Below, in pieces: positions 43,856 to 53,865 of a DNA stretch of 64,000 bases. The position numbers and the translations under genes were made by a program. Origin of the DNA: Pseudomonas botevensis (GTDB lineage Bacteria > Pseudomonadota > Gammaproteobacteria > Pseudomonadales > Pseudomonadaceae); assembly GCF_019145475.1 (NCBI RefSeq), contig NZ_JAHTKI010000005.1:124001-188000 (forward strand). The letters are read 5' to 3'. Positions within the stretch are counted from its first letter, which is position 1. The number at the start of each line of letters is the position of its first letter. Below the pieces are notes generated by a model, which was not told the origin of the DNA, did no database searches, and saw only the letters and a list, made by a program, of their open reading frames with translations.

Positions 43856-45337
43856 TCAAAGTTTCAACTGACCAATCGCCTTGTTCAATTCCCCGGCCAG
43901 CGTTGCCAGTTCATTGCTGGTGGTCGCTGAATCCACGGTCTGTTGCACGGTGTTCTCGGTGACATCGCGAATGCTCACCACCGCCCGGTTCATCTCCTCG
44001 GCGACCTGGCTCTGTTGTTCCGCCGCCACGGCGATCTGCGTGTTGCTCTCGCGCATTTGCGCCACCGCGCCGGTGATTTCCGCCAGCGCTTCGCCGGCCT
44101 CCTGCGCCTGTTGCACGCAGTCGTCGGCCTTAAACGAACTTTCCTGCATGAAGTCCACCGCATCCCGGGTGCCGGCCTGCAACGCCGAGACCATGGTGGT
44201 GATTTCATCGGTGGAGGTCTGCACGCGTTTTGCCAGGTTGCGCACCTCATCGGCAACCACCGCAAAACCGCGTCCCATCTCCCCGGCGCGGGCCGCTTCG
44301 ATGGCAGCGTTGAGCGCCAGCAGGTTGGTCTGCTCGGCGATACTATGAATCACGCTGACCACCCCGTTGATTTTCTGGCTGTCCTCGGCCAGACGCTGGA
44401 TCATCTCGGCGGTCTGCTGCACGCCGCTCGACAGCCCGGCGATTGAGTGTTGCACCCGGGTCACCACTTGCTGGCCGCTGCCGGCCAAGCCATCGGCAGT
44501 CTGCGAGAGGTCGCGCGTCGCGCCGGCATGCTGGGCGATGTGGTAGACGGTGGCGGTCATTTCGTTGATCGCCGTCGCCGCCTGATCGGTTTCGCTCTGC
44601 TGGCCGAGCATGCCGTGACGCACCTCGTTCATGCTCGACGCCAGTCGCGCGGCGCCGACGTCGAGCTGGCGGGCGGTGTTGGCGACGGTGCTGACCACGC
44701 GCTGATAACCGGCCTGCATCGCGTTGAACGCATTGGCCATCTGCCCGACCTCGTCCTTGCCGGCCAGCGGCACGCGGGCGGACAGGTCACCGCTTTTTTC
44801 CACATGCAGCATCACGTCTTTCAAGGTGTTGAGCTGGCTGAGCAGGAAGCGGATGAGCAATTGCGAAGCGCCGAGCATTGCCAGCATCAGAATGAACACG
44901 GCTACCGCGTAGTGGGTGAAGCGCTCGCCGAACACTTGGCTCAGGCTCGGGGCGTAGGCGATCACGGCGACTTGCTGGCCATCGGCGCGGCTGAACACCT
45001 CGGCGCCCAGTAGCGGATTTTCGCCGAACAGCGGCATCGGGTTGATTTCGATCCAGCCTGTGCTGTCGGTGATTTCCAGCAACGGTTGATCGTTGAGTCG
45101 CGGCGCTTCACCGCGTTTGAAGGTCAACACCTGATCGGCCTTGGGCAACGTCTGTCCGGCCGGCCAGGCCTTGAGCAATTGCGCCTGGGCCTGGGCCGAG
45201 GCTTGCGCGGCATGACGGCGGGCCTGCTGTTCGAGTTGCACGGCGTACAAGACCAGCAGCAGGGTGGTGACGAAGGCGACGGCGTTGACCGCCCAGAATT
45301 TGTATTTCAGCGAGATATTGCTAAGCCAGGCACCCAT
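43856..45337 (-). CDS. Methyl-accepting chemotaxis protein
   Basis: A 493-residue chemoreceptor. Membrane helix 1 is at about residues 13-33 and helix 2 at about 142-165, enclosing a small periplasmic sensor of about 110 residues. A HAMP domain follows, then a cytoplasmic signalling domain whose hairpin tip is [18 protein letters not shown]. The ligand is unknown and the short sensor domain matches no family I can name. The start at 45337 ([14 protein letters not shown]) is preferred to an in-frame start at 45382. REP sequences flank the gene on both sides. Confidence 0.93.
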   Translation of the reverse strand: MGAWLSNISLKYKFWAVNAVAFVTTLLLVLYAVQLEQQARRHAAQASAQAQAQLLKAWPAGQTLPKADQVLTFKRGEAPRLNDQPLLEITDSTGWIEINPMPLFGENPLLGAEVFSRADGQQVAVIAYAPSLSQVFGERFTHYAVAVFILMLAMLGASQLLIRFLLSQLNTLKDVMLHVEKSGDLSARVPLAGKDEVGQMANAFNAMQAGYQRVVSTVANTARQLDVGAARLASSMNEVRHGMLGQQSETDQAATAINEMTATVYHIAQHAGATRDLSQTADGLAGSGQQVVTRVQHSIAGLSSGVQQTAEMIQRLAEDSQKINGVVSVIHSIAEQTNLLALNAAIEAARAGEMGRGFAVVADEVRNLAKRVQTSTDEITTMVSALQAGTRDAVDFMQESSFKADDCVQQAQEAGEALAEITGAVAQMRESNTQIAVAAEQQSQVAEEMNRAVVSIRDVTENTVQQTVDSATTSNELATLAGELNKAIGQLKL

Positions 45338-45435
45338 GGAAGGTCTTCTCTGATAGCGGAAACAGTTTTGGCAAGGTGCCATTATTGTGCCGGTATCGAG
45401 AGGTCGGACTTTTGATATGCGTCAACGAGTGATGC

Positions 45436-45463
45436 TGTGAGTGCGGGCAAGCCCGCTCTCACA
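45436..45463 (+). repeat. REP sequence between the chemoreceptor and tatD
   Basis: TGTGAGTGCGGGCAAGCCCG continues CTCTCACA; it is a near-perfect palindrome of the same REP family as the copy at 43825, in inverse orientation. It may also act as a terminator for tatD. Confidence 0.8.
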
Positions 45464-45480
45464 AATGGCGGCCTGGTCTG

Positions 45481-46287
45481 TCAGGAGAGGGCGGGGAGGT
45501 TGAAGAACGCTCGGGCGCAGGCGGTGGTATGGGCAGCCAGGTCTTCCTCGGTTTCGCCCCGGTGCTGGGCCACTTCTCGCAGCACTTCTGTGAGGTACGC
45601 CGGCTCGTTGCGACCGTTCTTCGGTTTCGGGCGCAGGCTGCGTGGCAGCAGGTACGGCGCGTCGCTTTCCAGCATCAGGCGTCCGTGTTTGATCTCTTTG
45701 ACCAGCGGGTGCAGGTGCGTGCCACGGCGTTCGTCGCAGATCCAGCCGGTGATGCCGATGTGCAGGTCCAGGTCCAGATAGCTGAACAGCGCTTTTTGCT
45801 CGCCGGTGAAGCAATGCACCACGGCGGCCGGCAATCGATCGCGGAAGTCCTTGAGAATGTCCAGCAGGCGCTGACTGGCGTCGCGTTCGTGGAGAAACAC
45901 TGGCAATTGCAGTTCGACGGCCAGGGCAAGATGTTCTTCGAGGACTTTTTCCTGCTGCGGACGCGGCGAGAAATCGCGATTGAAATCCAGCCCGCATTCA
46001 CCCACCGCCACCACGTTCGCTTCTTTCAGCAGACTGCGCAGGCGCCGGGCGCTGTCGGCGTTCCAGTCGCTGGCCGAATGGGGATGGATGCCGGCGGTGG
46101 CAAACAGCCGCTGGCCGTCTGCGTCCAGTTGCTGGCACAACTCCAGGGCCTGTTCGCTGCCGTCGACGCTGGTCCCGGTCAGCACCAGTTGGCAGACCCC
46201 GGCAGCGTAAGCGCGATCGAGCACCGCCTGGTGTTTGTCGGCGAAACTGGGGTTGGTCAGGTTGACGCCGATATCGATGAGTTGCAT
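45481..46287 (-). CDS. tatD: TatD family metal-dependent deoxyribonuclease
   Basis: A 268-residue TIM-barrel hydrolase. It begins [15 protein letters not shown], the E. coli TatD-type N-terminus that lacks the HxH of related enzymes. The metal and active-site segments [31 protein letters not shown] and ESDAPYLLP follow. E. coli TatD is a 3'-5' exonuclease that acts in DNA repair. A REP sequence follows the gene. Confidence 0.93.
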   Translation of the reverse strand: MQLIDIGVNLTNPSFADKHQAVLDRAYAAGVCQLVLTGTSVDGSEQALELCQQLDADGQRLFATAGIHPHSASDWNADSARRLRSLLKEANVVAVGECGLDFNRDFSPRPQQEKVLEEHLALAVELQLPVFLHERDASQRLLDILKDFRDRLPAAVVHCFTGEQKALFSYLDLDLHIGITGWICDERRGTHLHPLVKEIKHGRLMLESDAPYLLPRSLRPKPKNGRNEPAYLTEVLREVAQHRGETEEDLAAHTTACARAFFNLPALS

Positions 46288-46522
46288 GGTGCTACCTCGG
46301 GCCGAAGGCCGGAAAGCATATCAGAGCTGTAGATTTATAAGAAAAGCCAAGAACTACAACGGCTTATGGCTGTCTGTTGAGGCCGCGAGGCAGGTTGGAT
46401 TGGCACAATTGCCATCACTGTGCCAGTCTCTCGCACTTTATCAGCGCTCCAGGCGCTCTGTTTTCGTCGGTGTTTTTGACCGTTCAGCGGTGAAAACACC
46501 CCGTATTCTTTCCGGAGAGTGG

Positions 46523-47944
46523 ATGGTTCGTCCCTCGGTTTTGCTCCTGTTGTGTGGATCGCTGCTGCTGCCGATGACGGCGGTTGCGCGCCTGCCCGGG
46601 CCGCTGCAAGCCGTGCCGGCGGCCAAGGTGCGCGATCTGAGTGAAATCCGCAGCAGCCGGGTCTTGCGGGTGCTGGTCAACCAGAGCCGCAACAGCTCCG
46701 GTGAAGTCCAGGGCCAGGCCATCGGCATCGAATACCACCGCCTGCGCGCCTTCGAGCAATACCTCAACGGCCACGCCCGCGACGGCCAGGAAATCACCCT
46801 CAAGATCATTCCCAAAGCCAAGGACCAATTGCTCGGCGCCTTGCAGCGTGGCGAGGGCGATCTGGTGGCGCCGGGCGAGTTGCTCGAGCTGCAACCCGGC
46901 CACGCGGTCGCCAGCAGCGAACCGCTCGCCAGCAACGTGCCGCTGGTACTGGTCGGCATCAAGGGCGAGCGGCGCTACACCAAGGTCGAGCAACTGTCCG
47001 GCAAGACTCTGGCGCTGCCCACCGGCAGCGCGGCGGGGGAGGCGGTCAGCCAGCTCAATCAGAAACTGGCGCTGCACAAACTGGCGCCGATCAAGATCGA
47101 ATGGGTCGATCCGACGCTGGCGGTCGAAGATGTGCTGGAAATGGTCCAGGGCGGGATTTTCCACCTGACCATCGTCGAGCAACCGATTGCCGAGCGTTGG
47201 GGCAAGATCCTGCCCAAACTGCGCTTCGACCGGCAGTTGATGATCAGCGAGCCGGGCGAGGAATACTGGTTCGTTCGGCGCGATGCGTCGATGCTGCGGG
47301 CGAGCATCGATCGCTTCCTGGCCGGCTACAAGAAACCGTCAAATGAAGATGCGGCGTTTTTGCGGATCTATCGCCGGCTTTACCAGGTTCACTATCCGCT
47401 GGCCAAGGCTGATCGCCAGCGCCTGGAAAAACTCCGTCCGACTCTGCAAAAGCACGCCGAAGCGCAAAACATGGACTGGCTGAACCTCGCTGCGCTGGCG
47501 TTCAAGGAGTCGGCACTGCAGCCCAGCGCGCGTAGCGGCAATGGCCCGACCGGACTGATGCAGATCACTCCGTCGGCGGCGCAGCGGGTCGGGGTCAGCA
47601 ATATCCAGAATCTTGATGCGAACGTGCAGGCCGGGGCCAAGTACCTGGCGATGATCCGCCGCAAGTTCTTCAACAGCCCCAAGCTCAACGAACGCGAGCG
47701 CATGGCGTTCACGCTGGCCGCCTACAACATCGGCCCCGAGCGGGTCCAGGGCATGCGGGCCGAGGCGCGGCGACGCGGCTTGAACCCGAACCAGTGGTTC
47801 TTTCAGGTCGAGCGCATCGCCATGGAGCAAGTGGGGATGGGCCCCGTCAGCTATGTTAATAGCGTGAACAAATACTACTTGGCGTTCGACCGGGAGCGGG
47901 AGTCGCTGGAGCCCGGGGGACAGAAAGTTGTCTCACGCAAATGA
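46523..47944 (+). CDS. MltF-like membrane-bound lytic transglycosylase
   Basis: A 473-residue exported protein. A signal peptide (about 1-24) is followed by an extracellular solute-binding-type domain (about 40-270) and a lytic transglycosylase SLT domain (about 295-440). The catalytic glutamate is in FKESALQ, followed by GPTGLMQITPSAAQ and AYNIGPERVQ. Such enzymes cleave peptidoglycan to 1,6-anhydro-muropeptides. The signal peptide lacks a clear lipobox. The ATG at 46523 has GGAG five bases before it; upstream in-frame readings are not coding-like. Confidence 0.92.
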   Translation: MVRPSVLLLLCGSLLLPMTAVARLPGPLQAVPAAKVRDLSEIRSSRVLRVLVNQSRNSSGEVQGQAIGIEYHRLRAFEQYLNGHARDGQEITLKIIPKAKDQLLGALQRGEGDLVAPGELLELQPGHAVASSEPLASNVPLVLVGIKGERRYTKVEQLSGKTLALPTGSAAGEAVSQLNQKLALHKLAPIKIEWVDPTLAVEDVLEMVQGGIFHLTIVEQPIAERWGKILPKLRFDRQLMISEPGEEYWFVRRDASMLRASIDRFLAGYKKPSNEDAAFLRIYRRLYQVHYPLAKADRQRLEKLRPTLQKHAEAQNMDWLNLAALAFKESALQPSARSGNGPTGLMQITPSAAQRVGVSNIQNLDANVQAGAKYLAMIRRKFFNSPKLNERERMAFTLAAYNIGPERVQGMRAEARRRGLNPNQWFFQVERIAMEQVGMGPVSYVNSVNKYYLAFDRERESLEPGGQKVVSRK

Positions 47945-48052
47945 TCTAATAAACTGATTGTTATGGCGGAATATTTGCGCTTTTAACATGACATTTACTG
48001 ATTAATATAGCGGCCAATCCACACACACTTTCCCAAGCAAGGAACGACAAAC

Positions 48053-48487
48053 ATGAGCTCTCTGATCAACAAGGTACTATTCACCCGCGCTGGCTACGGC
48101 CTGACCATTCTGCGTATCGCTGTCGGCGTGATCTTCGCCGCCCACGGTTCGCAGAAACTCTTCGGTCTGTTCGGTGGTTACGGCCTGGCAGGCACCGCGC
48201 AATACATGGAAAGCATTGGCCTGACGCCTGGCTACCTGATGGCAACGCTGGCTGGCGGCACCGAGTTCTTCGCCGGTCTGGCGCTGATCATCGGCCTGCT
48301 GGTGCGTCCGGCGGCGCTGGGCCTGACCTTCCTGTCGCTGGTGGCGATCTTCACTGTCCACATCAGCAACGGTCTGTTCATGGCCAACAACGGTTACGAG
48401 TTCGCCCTGGCCCTGCTCGGTGGCAGCCTCGCGGTACTGATCGAAGGTGCCGGCAAGCTCTCGGTGGATCGCGCCATCGCCGGTTGA
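48053..48487 (+). CDS. DoxX family membrane protein
   Basis: A 144-residue protein with four membrane helices. The family hallmarks are LRIAVGVIFAAHGSQKLFGLFGG near residues 20-42, ATLAGGTEFFAGLALIIGLL and FTVHISNGLFMANNGYEFAL. DoxX proteins are membrane components linked in various bacteria to redox or thiol stress; the role here is unknown. AAGGAACGACAA precedes the ATG. A strong terminator follows. Confidence 0.92.
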   Translation: MSSLINKVLFTRAGYGLTILRIAVGVIFAAHGSQKLFGLFGGYGLAGTAQYMESIGLTPGYLMATLAGGTEFFAGLALIIGLLVRPAALGLTFLSLVAIFTVHISNGLFMANNGYEFALALLGGSLAVLIEGAGKLSVDRAIAG

Positions 48488-48504
48488 GCGCTCTGGCTCA
48501 AGCC

Positions 48505-48533
48505 AAAGGCCCGCATTGCGCGGGCCTTTTTTG
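48505..48533 (+). terminator. Rho-independent terminator of the DoxX gene
   Basis: AGGCCCGC pairs with GCGGGCCT around ATTGC and is followed by TTTTT. Confidence 0.92.
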
Positions 48534-48546
48534 TTGCGGCTGATTC

Positions 48547-48576
48547 TTGACACTCGCCGGTCACGTTCTCTAGGAT
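48547..48576 (+). promoter_or_regulatory. Sigma-70 promoter before the structured leader
   Basis: TTGACA (48547-48552) and TAGGAT (48571-48576) are 18 bases apart, a near-consensus promoter. Transcription should start near 48583, at the beginning of the conserved-looking leader. Confidence 0.75.
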
Positions 48577-48582
48577 GCCGCT

Positions 48583-48726
48583 CATGCGCCGATTTAAACA
48601 GCTACTTGCGGGGCGCCAGGTGACTCATTCAGTTGCCGTAGAAGCCGGAACAACGGCTTCGAAATACCGCTAAAGCGCTGGTTCGGTGTTGCCTCTCACC
48701 TGCCATGCAGACTTTGAGGCAGAGAC
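48583..48726 (+). ncRNA. Structured 5' leader resembling a SAM-II-type riboswitch
   Basis: Starting at the expected transcription start, GCGCC (48586-48590) pairs with GGCGC (48612-48616). The loop is GATTTAAACAGCTACTTGCG, close to the GATTT(AA)...TTGC loop of SAM-II aptamers, and the downstream CCGCTAAAGCG (48667-48677) matches their GCTAAA element. A second hairpin, GAAGCCG/CGGCTTC (48641-48660), is inserted between them, so this would be a long-loop form. A third helix, TGCCTC/GAGGCA (48690-48721), can hide the GAGG before the ATG at 48735. Family assignment is by recall of the motif and needs a covariance search. Confidence 0.45.
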
Positions 48727-48734
48727 ACGACACG

Positions 48735-49043
48735 ATGAATGCACTTCGCCCTCCAGCACGTCCCGCGCCGATCACGGCACACGTTACCCAGCGCAATCCA
48801 AAAATCCTGCTTGGCGGCAAGCACCAGCCGACGCTGTTGCGTTATCTCGACGGCTGGCCACGTCGCAGCGGCGGTCCTGCCGCGTTCCTCATCCAGTTTG
48901 TCGAAGACGGCGAGTCGCTGGCGCGTTTTGCCGATGACAGTTTCGATCTGGCGGTGATTCAGGCGCCGAGCCAGGACGATGCCCCGGAAATGATCCGCCA
49001 GCTGACCCGCGTCGCCCGCCAGGGCCTGATCGCACGGCGTTAG
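48735..49043 (+). CDS. Conserved hypothetical protein with methyltransferase-like C-terminus
   Basis: A 102-residue protein without a certain family. The C-terminal half (FADDSFDLAVIQ, EMIRQLTRVARQGLI) resembles motifs of class I SAM methyltransferases (..PFxDxSFDLV...EIxRVLKPGG). The SAM-binding glycine loop is missing, so it could not be a normal enzyme. The first 35 residues are proline- and basic-rich. The ATG at 48735 fits the leader: GAGGCAGAGA lies upstream and can be hidden in a hairpin. It ends 10 bases before the convergent greB. Confidence 0.7.
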   Translation: MNALRPPARPAPITAHVTQRNPKILLGGKHQPTLLRYLDGWPRRSGGPAAFLIQFVEDGESLARFADDSFDLAVIQAPSQDDAPEMIRQLTRVARQGLIARR

Positions 49044-49053
49044 TCCTGCGGGC

Positions 49054-49551
49054 TCAGGGGTATTCGATCGCCACGATGTAGACGAACTGTTCCCCGGTCG
49101 GTGTCTGTACCCGGACTTCGGCGTCCAGCGCCTTGCCGACCAAGGCGCGGGCCAATGGCGAGTCGATGCTGATCAGACCCAGCTTCAGATCCAGTTCATC
49201 CGGGCCGACGATGCGGTAGCGCGATTGCTTGCCGTCCTCGTCCTCGATAGTGACCCAGGCGCCGAAGTAGACCTTGTTCGGATCGCTGGGCTTTTCGCTG
49301 ACAACCTTCAAGGCTTCGAGTCGCTTGGTCAGAAAGCGCACGCGACTGTCGATCTCGCGCAGCATCTTTTTGCCGTAGGTGTACTCGGCATTTTCCGAAC
49401 GATCACCCTGCGCCGCCGCCTCGCTGACGGCCTGTGTCACCTGCGGCCGGCGCACATGCCACAGCTCATGGAATTCGGCGCGCATCCGCGCTTCACCTTC
49501 GGGGGTGATCAGCGCGGTGCCAGCGGTGCGGGGAGGGCGATAACGGCTCAT
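49054..49551 (-). CDS. greB: Transcription elongation factor GreB
   Basis: A 165-residue Gre factor that rescues backtracked RNA polymerase by stimulating transcript cleavage. The N-terminal coiled coil carries [20 protein letters not shown], with the acidic tip residues Asp and Glu that coordinate the catalytic metal. The C-terminal FKBP-like domain follows ([24 protein letters not shown]). The GreB-type spacing and length are normal. A second, more divergent Gre-like gene occurs at 61881. Confidence 0.96.
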   Translation of the reverse strand: MSRYRPPRTAGTALITPEGEARMRAEFHELWHVRRPQVTQAVSEAAAQGDRSENAEYTYGKKMLREIDSRVRFLTKRLEALKVVSEKPSDPNKVYFGAWVTIEDEDGKQSRYRIVGPDELDLKLGLISIDSPLARALVGKALDAEVRVQTPTGEQFVYIVAIEYP

Positions 49552-49585
49552 GGCAGGTTCTTGTGATGGAGACGGCCGGAGTCTA

Positions 49586-52093
49586 TCAACCCTCGCGCAA
49601 TACTGTCAGCGGACTTGCGTTGAGCGCCCGACGCGTGCCGAACACCCCCGCGCCACCGATCAGCACCGCGCCTATCAGCGGCAGCACCAGCAGCCATGGA
49701 TGCGGATGCCACGGCAGGTCGAAGGCGTAGCGATACAACACCAGACTCACCACTTCCGAACCGATCGCCGCGAGCAATCCGCTGACTGCGCCCAGCAGAC
49801 CGAATTCGATCCGACGCGCCTTGATCAACAATTGCCGCTCGGCCCCCAGTGCGCGCAACAACGCGCCTTGGCGAATGCGTTCATCGAGGGTTGCCTGCAA
49901 CCCGGAGAACAGCACAGCCATTCCCGCCGCCAACACAAACAACAATACATATTCAACGGCCAGGGTGACCTGGGCGAGGATGCTGCGCAGTTGCTCGAGC
50001 AAGGCCTCGACCTGAAGAATGGTCACCGCCGGGAAGGCTCGAGACAGTTCGACGATCTGCTGGTCATGACCCGGCGCCAGATAGAAACTGGTCAGGTAGG
50101 TCGCCGGCAGATCCTTCAGCGTGCCGGGCTGGAAGATCATGAAGAAATTCGGCTGGAAGTTGTCCCAGTTGATTTCCCGCAGACTGGTGACCTTCGCTTC
50201 GCGGTTGACCCCGCCGACACTGAACACCAGATGGTCGCCGAGTTTGAGCTTGAGGCTTTCGGCAACTTTGCCTTCTACCGATACCCCCGGCACATCGTCC
50301 GATGGCTGCTCGCTCCACCACGAGCCGGCGGTGAGCTTGTTGCCCGCCGGCAGGTCGGCGGCCCAGGTCAGGCTCAGGTCACGCTGGATGGCGCGGTCGC
50401 CCGCCGAGTCCTTGCTGACGATTTGCTGGACCGCTTCGCCATTGATGCTGATCAGGCGACCTGGCACTACCGGATACAACGGCGCGGCTTGAGCTGAAAC
50501 ATTGACCAGGTGATCGGCGAAGGCTTGTTTGTCCGCCGGCAGGATGTTCAGGGCAAAGTAGTTCGGCGCGTTTTTCGGCAACTGGTTTTGCCAGGTGTCC
50601 AGCAGTTCGCCGCGCAGCAGCGCGATCAGCGCCATGGACAACAGAATCAGACCGAAGGCCAGTGACTGACCGGCCGCGGCCAGCGGATGGCGCAGCAATT
50701 GTCCCAGTCCGAGCCGCCACGGCAAGGACGCGCGGGCGAGCAGACGACGCAGGCTGTTCAGCAGCAACAGCAGCAAACCGCCCAGCACCAGCGCGGCGAC
50801 CACGCCACCGCCGAGCAAGGCAAACGTCAGCAGCAGATCCAGGCTCAGGCGCCACATGATCAGGCCGAGCGCACCGAGCGCCGCGCCGTAGACCATCCAG
50901 GTGCTTGAGGGGATCGGCAGCATGTCCCGACGCAACACCCGCAGCGGCGGCACGCGACCCAGCGCTGCAAGCGGCGGCAGGGCGAAACCGGCCAAGGCCA
51001 CCAGCCCGGTGCCGATTCCCGCCAGCGCTGGCAGCAAACCACCCGGTGGCACGTCGGTCGGCAGCAGATCGTGCAACAGCGCGAACAGTCCCAACTGCGC
51101 CAGCCAGCCGAGCAGGGCGCCGCTGAGGCTGGCGAGCAAGCCCAGCACCGTCAGCTGCAAACTGAACAGCACCATGGTTTCCCGTCGCGACAAACCGAGG
51201 CAGCGCAACAAGGCGCTGGCGTCGAAACGGCGGCTGGCGAAGCGGTTCGCCGATAATGCAACGGCCACCCCGGCCAGCAACACGGCGACCAGACTCGCCA
51301 TGTTCAGGTAGCGCTCGGCCTTGCCCAGGGCGCCGCCGATCTGCCGGTTGCCGTCGCGGGCGTCCTGGATCCGCTGATTGGCCGCCAGTCCTGGCTTGAT
51401 CAGTTGTCGATAGGTTTCCAGTGCCTGGGGCTGGCCGCGCCACAGTTCGCGGTAGCTCACCCGGCTGCCGGGTTGCACCACGCCGGTGGCGGCGAGGTCG
51501 TCGAGGTTGATCAGAACCCGTGGCGTGAGGCTGTAGAAATTGCCGGCGCGATCCGGCTCGTACGTCAGCACCCGCGTCAGCTTTAGCGTCTTCATGCCGA
51601 CGTCGATGCTGTCACCGATCTTCAGGTCCAGCGCAGTCAGCAAGCGCGATTCGACCCAGGCTTCGCCGGGTTGCGGTTCGCCGCCGGCCTCTTCTGTGGC
51701 GTAAGGGGCGGGGGCGCTTTTCAGTTCGCCGCGCAGCGGATAGGCGCGGTCGACCGCTTTGATACTCGACAACTGAATGCCGTTGTCCGTGGCGATGACG
51801 CTGGAAAACTCCACGACCCGCGCATGATCGAGGCGCAGCTCGGTGCCGCTCTTGATCTGTTCGGGGCGGGCCGGCGAGCTGCCTTCAAGCAACAGGTCGG
51901 CGCCGAGAAACTCGGTGGCGCGCAACATCATGGCGCCGTTCAGGCGCGCGCCGAAGTAGCCGATCGCGGTGCTTGCGGCCACCGCCACCAGCAGGGCGAA
52001 GAACAACACCCGCAACTCGCCGGCGCGGGCATCGCGCATGAGTTGGCGCAGGGCGAGACTGAACAGACGCAACAGCGGCAGACGTGCCATCAA
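49586..52093 (-). CDS. FtsX-type ABC transporter permease (YbbP-like)
   Basis: An 835-residue membrane protein. One N-terminal helix is followed by a large periplasmic domain (about 45-255), three helices (about 260-390), further helices, a second periplasmic domain (about 500-690) and three C-terminal helices. This is the two-FtsX-domain layout of YbbP. Together with the ATPase gene it resembles YbbA-YbbP, whose neighbour in E. coli is also tesA. The transported substrate is not known. It overlaps the ATPase gene by four bases. Confidence 0.92.
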   Translation of the reverse strand: MMARLPLLRLFSLALRQLMRDARAGELRVLFFALLVAVAASTAIGYFGARLNGAMMLRATEFLGADLLLEGSSPARPEQIKSGTELRLDHARVVEFSSVIATDNGIQLSSIKAVDRAYPLRGELKSAPAPYATEEAGGEPQPGEAWVESRLLTALDLKIGDSIDVGMKTLKLTRVLTYEPDRAGNFYSLTPRVLINLDDLAATGVVQPGSRVSYRELWRGQPQALETYRQLIKPGLAANQRIQDARDGNRQIGGALGKAERYLNMASLVAVLLAGVAVALSANRFASRRFDASALLRCLGLSRRETMVLFSLQLTVLGLLASLSGALLGWLAQLGLFALLHDLLPTDVPPGGLLPALAGIGTGLVALAGFALPPLAALGRVPPLRVLRRDMLPIPSSTWMVYGAALGALGLIMWRLSLDLLLTFALLGGGVVAALVLGGLLLLLLNSLRRLLARASLPWRLGLGQLLRHPLAAAGQSLAFGLILLSMALIALLRGELLDTWQNQLPKNAPNYFALNILPADKQAFADHLVNVSAQAAPLYPVVPGRLISINGEAVQQIVSKDSAGDRAIQRDLSLTWAADLPAGNKLTAGSWWSEQPSDDVPGVSVEGKVAESLKLKLGDHLVFSVGGVNREAKVTSLREINWDNFQPNFFMIFQPGTLKDLPATYLTSFYLAPGHDQQIVELSRAFPAVTILQVEALLEQLRSILAQVTLAVEYVLLFVLAAGMAVLFSGLQATLDERIRQGALLRALGAERQLLIKARRIEFGLLGAVSGLLAAIGSEVVSLVLYRYAFDLPWHPHPWLLVLPLIGAVLIGGAGVFGTRRALNASPLTVLREG

Positions 52094-52773
52094 GGCTCCA
52101 GAGGGGCGACCAGCAGGCCGGCTTCAAGTCGGATCAGGCGCCGGCAGCGATGGGCCAGGCGTTCGTCGTGAGTCACCAGCACCAGCGTCGTGCCGCGCTC
52201 CTTGTTCAATTCGAACAGCAGATCGCTGATGCGCTCGCCGGTATGGCTGTCGAGGTTGCCGGTGGGTTCGTCGGCGAACAGCACGTCCGGTTCGGCGGCG
52301 AAGGCGCGGGCAATCGCCACGCGTTGTTGCTCACCGCCGGAGAGCTGGCGCGGCGAGTGGGTCAGGCGCTGGCCGAGACCGACCCGTTGCAGCAGTTCGG
52401 TGGCGCGACCACGGGCGTCTTTGCGGCCGTCGAGTTCCAGCGGCAGCATGACGTTTTCCAGGGCGTTGAGACTGTCGAGCAGCTGAAATGACTGGAAGAC
52501 GAAACCGACGTGTTCGGCGCGAATGCGCGCTCGCTGGTCTTCGTCGAGATTGCTCAGGCCCTGGCCGGCGAGGGTGACTTCGCCGCTGCTGGGCAGGTCG
52601 AGCCCGGCGAGCAGGCCCAGCAGGGTGGATTTGCCGGAACCGGACGCGCCGACAATCGCCAGGCTGTCGCCCTTGTTCAGTTCCAGGCTGAGTTCGTGCA
52701 GGATGGTCAGTTCACCTTCCGCGCTGGGAACCACTTTGCTAAGGTTCTTCGCGGTGAGAATGCTTGCGCCCAT
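52090..52773 (-). CDS. ABC transporter ATP-binding protein (YbbA-like)
   Basis: A 227-residue LolD/YbbA-type ATPase. Walker A is GASGSGKST near residues 42-50, the signature is [14 protein letters not shown] and Walker B is [12 protein letters not shown]. It energises the FtsX-type permease encoded downstream. The start at 52773 is only ten bases from the divergent tesA start, so the two promoters must lie inside each other's genes. A longer reading to 53187 would overlap tesA and is not supported. Confidence 0.95.
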   Translation of the reverse strand: MGASILTAKNLSKVVPSAEGELTILHELSLELNKGDSLAIVGASGSGKSTLLGLLAGLDLPSSGEVTLAGQGLSNLDEDQRARIRAEHVGFVFQSFQLLDSLNALENVMLPLELDGRKDARGRATELLQRVGLGQRLTHSPRQLSGGEQQRVAIARAFAAEPDVLFADEPTGNLDSHTGERISDLLFELNKERGTTLVLVTHDERLAHRCRRLIRLEAGLLVAPLEP

Positions 52774-52783
52774 GGAGAATCCG

Positions 52784-53389
52784 ATGCGTGTGTGGTTTTT
52801 GAGTGCTGGCCTGGCCTTGATGTGCATGGCCCAGAACGCAGCGGCGGGTACAGTCCTGATCGTCGGCGATAGTATCAGCGCCGGTTTCGGGCTGGATACC
52901 CGGTTGGGGTGGGTGTCGTTGCTCGAACAACGGCTCAGGACCGAAGGTTTTGACGACAAAGTGGTCAATGCCTCCATCAGCGGCGACACCAGCGCCGGAG
53001 GCCAGGCGCGGCTGCCGGCGCTGCTTGCAGAGCATAAGCCGGCCCTGGTGATCCTCGAGCTGGGAGGCAACGACGGCCTGCGCGGAATGCCGCCCACGCA
53101 ATTGCAACAAAACCTTGCTGCGATGATCGACAGCTCCCGCGAGCAGGGCGCCAAGGTGCTGTTGCTCGGCATGCAACTGCCACCCAATTACGGCAAGCGC
53201 TACACCGATGCCTTTGCCCAGGTCTACGGCAAACTCGCCGAGGAGAAAAACATCCCCCTGGTGCCGTTTTTTCTCGATGGTGTGGGCGGGCATCCGGACC
53301 TGATGCAGGCCGATGGTCTGCACCCGGCGGCCGGGGCTCAGGGCAAGTTGCTGGAAAATGTCTGGCCTACGCTAAAACCGCTGCTATGA
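52784..53389 (+). CDS. tesA: Arylesterase / acyl-CoA thioesterase I
   Basis: A 201-residue SGNH hydrolase with a signal peptide of about 21 residues (cut near NAAAG). Block I is VGDSISAGFG with the catalytic serine, then GGNDGLRG (Asn of the oxyanion hole), and block V is DGLHP with Asp and His. It hydrolyses thioesters and simple esters in the periplasm. The ATG at 52784 with ATGGAGAATCCG upstream is used. It is divergent from the ybbA-like gene, as in E. coli. Confidence 0.95.
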   Translation: MRVWFLSAGLALMCMAQNAAAGTVLIVGDSISAGFGLDTRLGWVSLLEQRLRTEGFDDKVVNASISGDTSAGGQARLPALLAEHKPALVILELGGNDGLRGMPPTQLQQNLAAMIDSSREQGAKVLLLGMQLPPNYGKRYTDAFAQVYGKLAEEKNIPLVPFFLDGVGGHPDLMQADGLHPAAGAQGKLLENVWPTLKPLL

Positions 53390-53446
53390 GGCTTTTCTAG
53401 CGGCAGGCTTTCGGCTAATGTGGCGCCCCCTTATCTGGAGCCCCCG

Positions 53447-53740
53447 ATGCCGCGCCCTGCCTGGTCCCTGTTTGCCTACCAACTGATCGAGCCTGACGAA
53501 CAGCTGGATCTGTTCGCCTGCCAGGAAGTGCGAGTGCATCTGGTGACCCGTCAACTGGAGCTCGGTGGCTCGGCGGATCGAACCCTGTGCGGCAGTCTGC
53601 TGCCGGCGCAGCCGCGCTGGTCGAGCGTGGATCGCCGGGTGTTCCAGGATCAGCGCCTGTGTTCGCTGTGCCGGGCGATTCTCGAATCGCAGAAGCGCGG
53701 CACGTCGCCGATCTGGCCCGAGTTGCGCTTCGAACTGTAA
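53447..53740 (+). CDS. Conserved hypothetical protein with possible zinc-binding cysteines
   Basis: A 97-residue protein of unknown function. Cysteines occur in LFACQE, TLCGS and LCSLCRAI; the C-x2-C near residue 77 with the earlier cysteines might bind a metal. CTGGAG lies seven bases before the ATG at 53447. It stands between tesA and the L,D-transpeptidase gene in the same direction. No domain is recognised. Confidence 0.7.
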   Translation: MPRPAWSLFAYQLIEPDEQLDLFACQEVRVHLVTRQLELGGSADRTLCGSLLPAQPRWSSVDRRVFQDQRLCSLCRAILESQKRGTSPIWPELRFEL

Positions 53741-53865
53741 GCGGACGACGCTCCCAACAAAAAATGCCTTGTATCGCCTGTCATGGGCTGATCTCCCCGA
53801 ATTCCCGAGGTGCGGTGTACAATCGCGCTCCTATATCCCTGTTGATCATGCGAAGGATGTTCCGG

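Noticed and set aside
48575..48673. 32-codon frame beginning in the -10 box of the leader promoter
   Set aside because: Its ATG lies upstream of the expected transcription start, so it would not be in the mRNA; the sequence is better explained as a structured leader.
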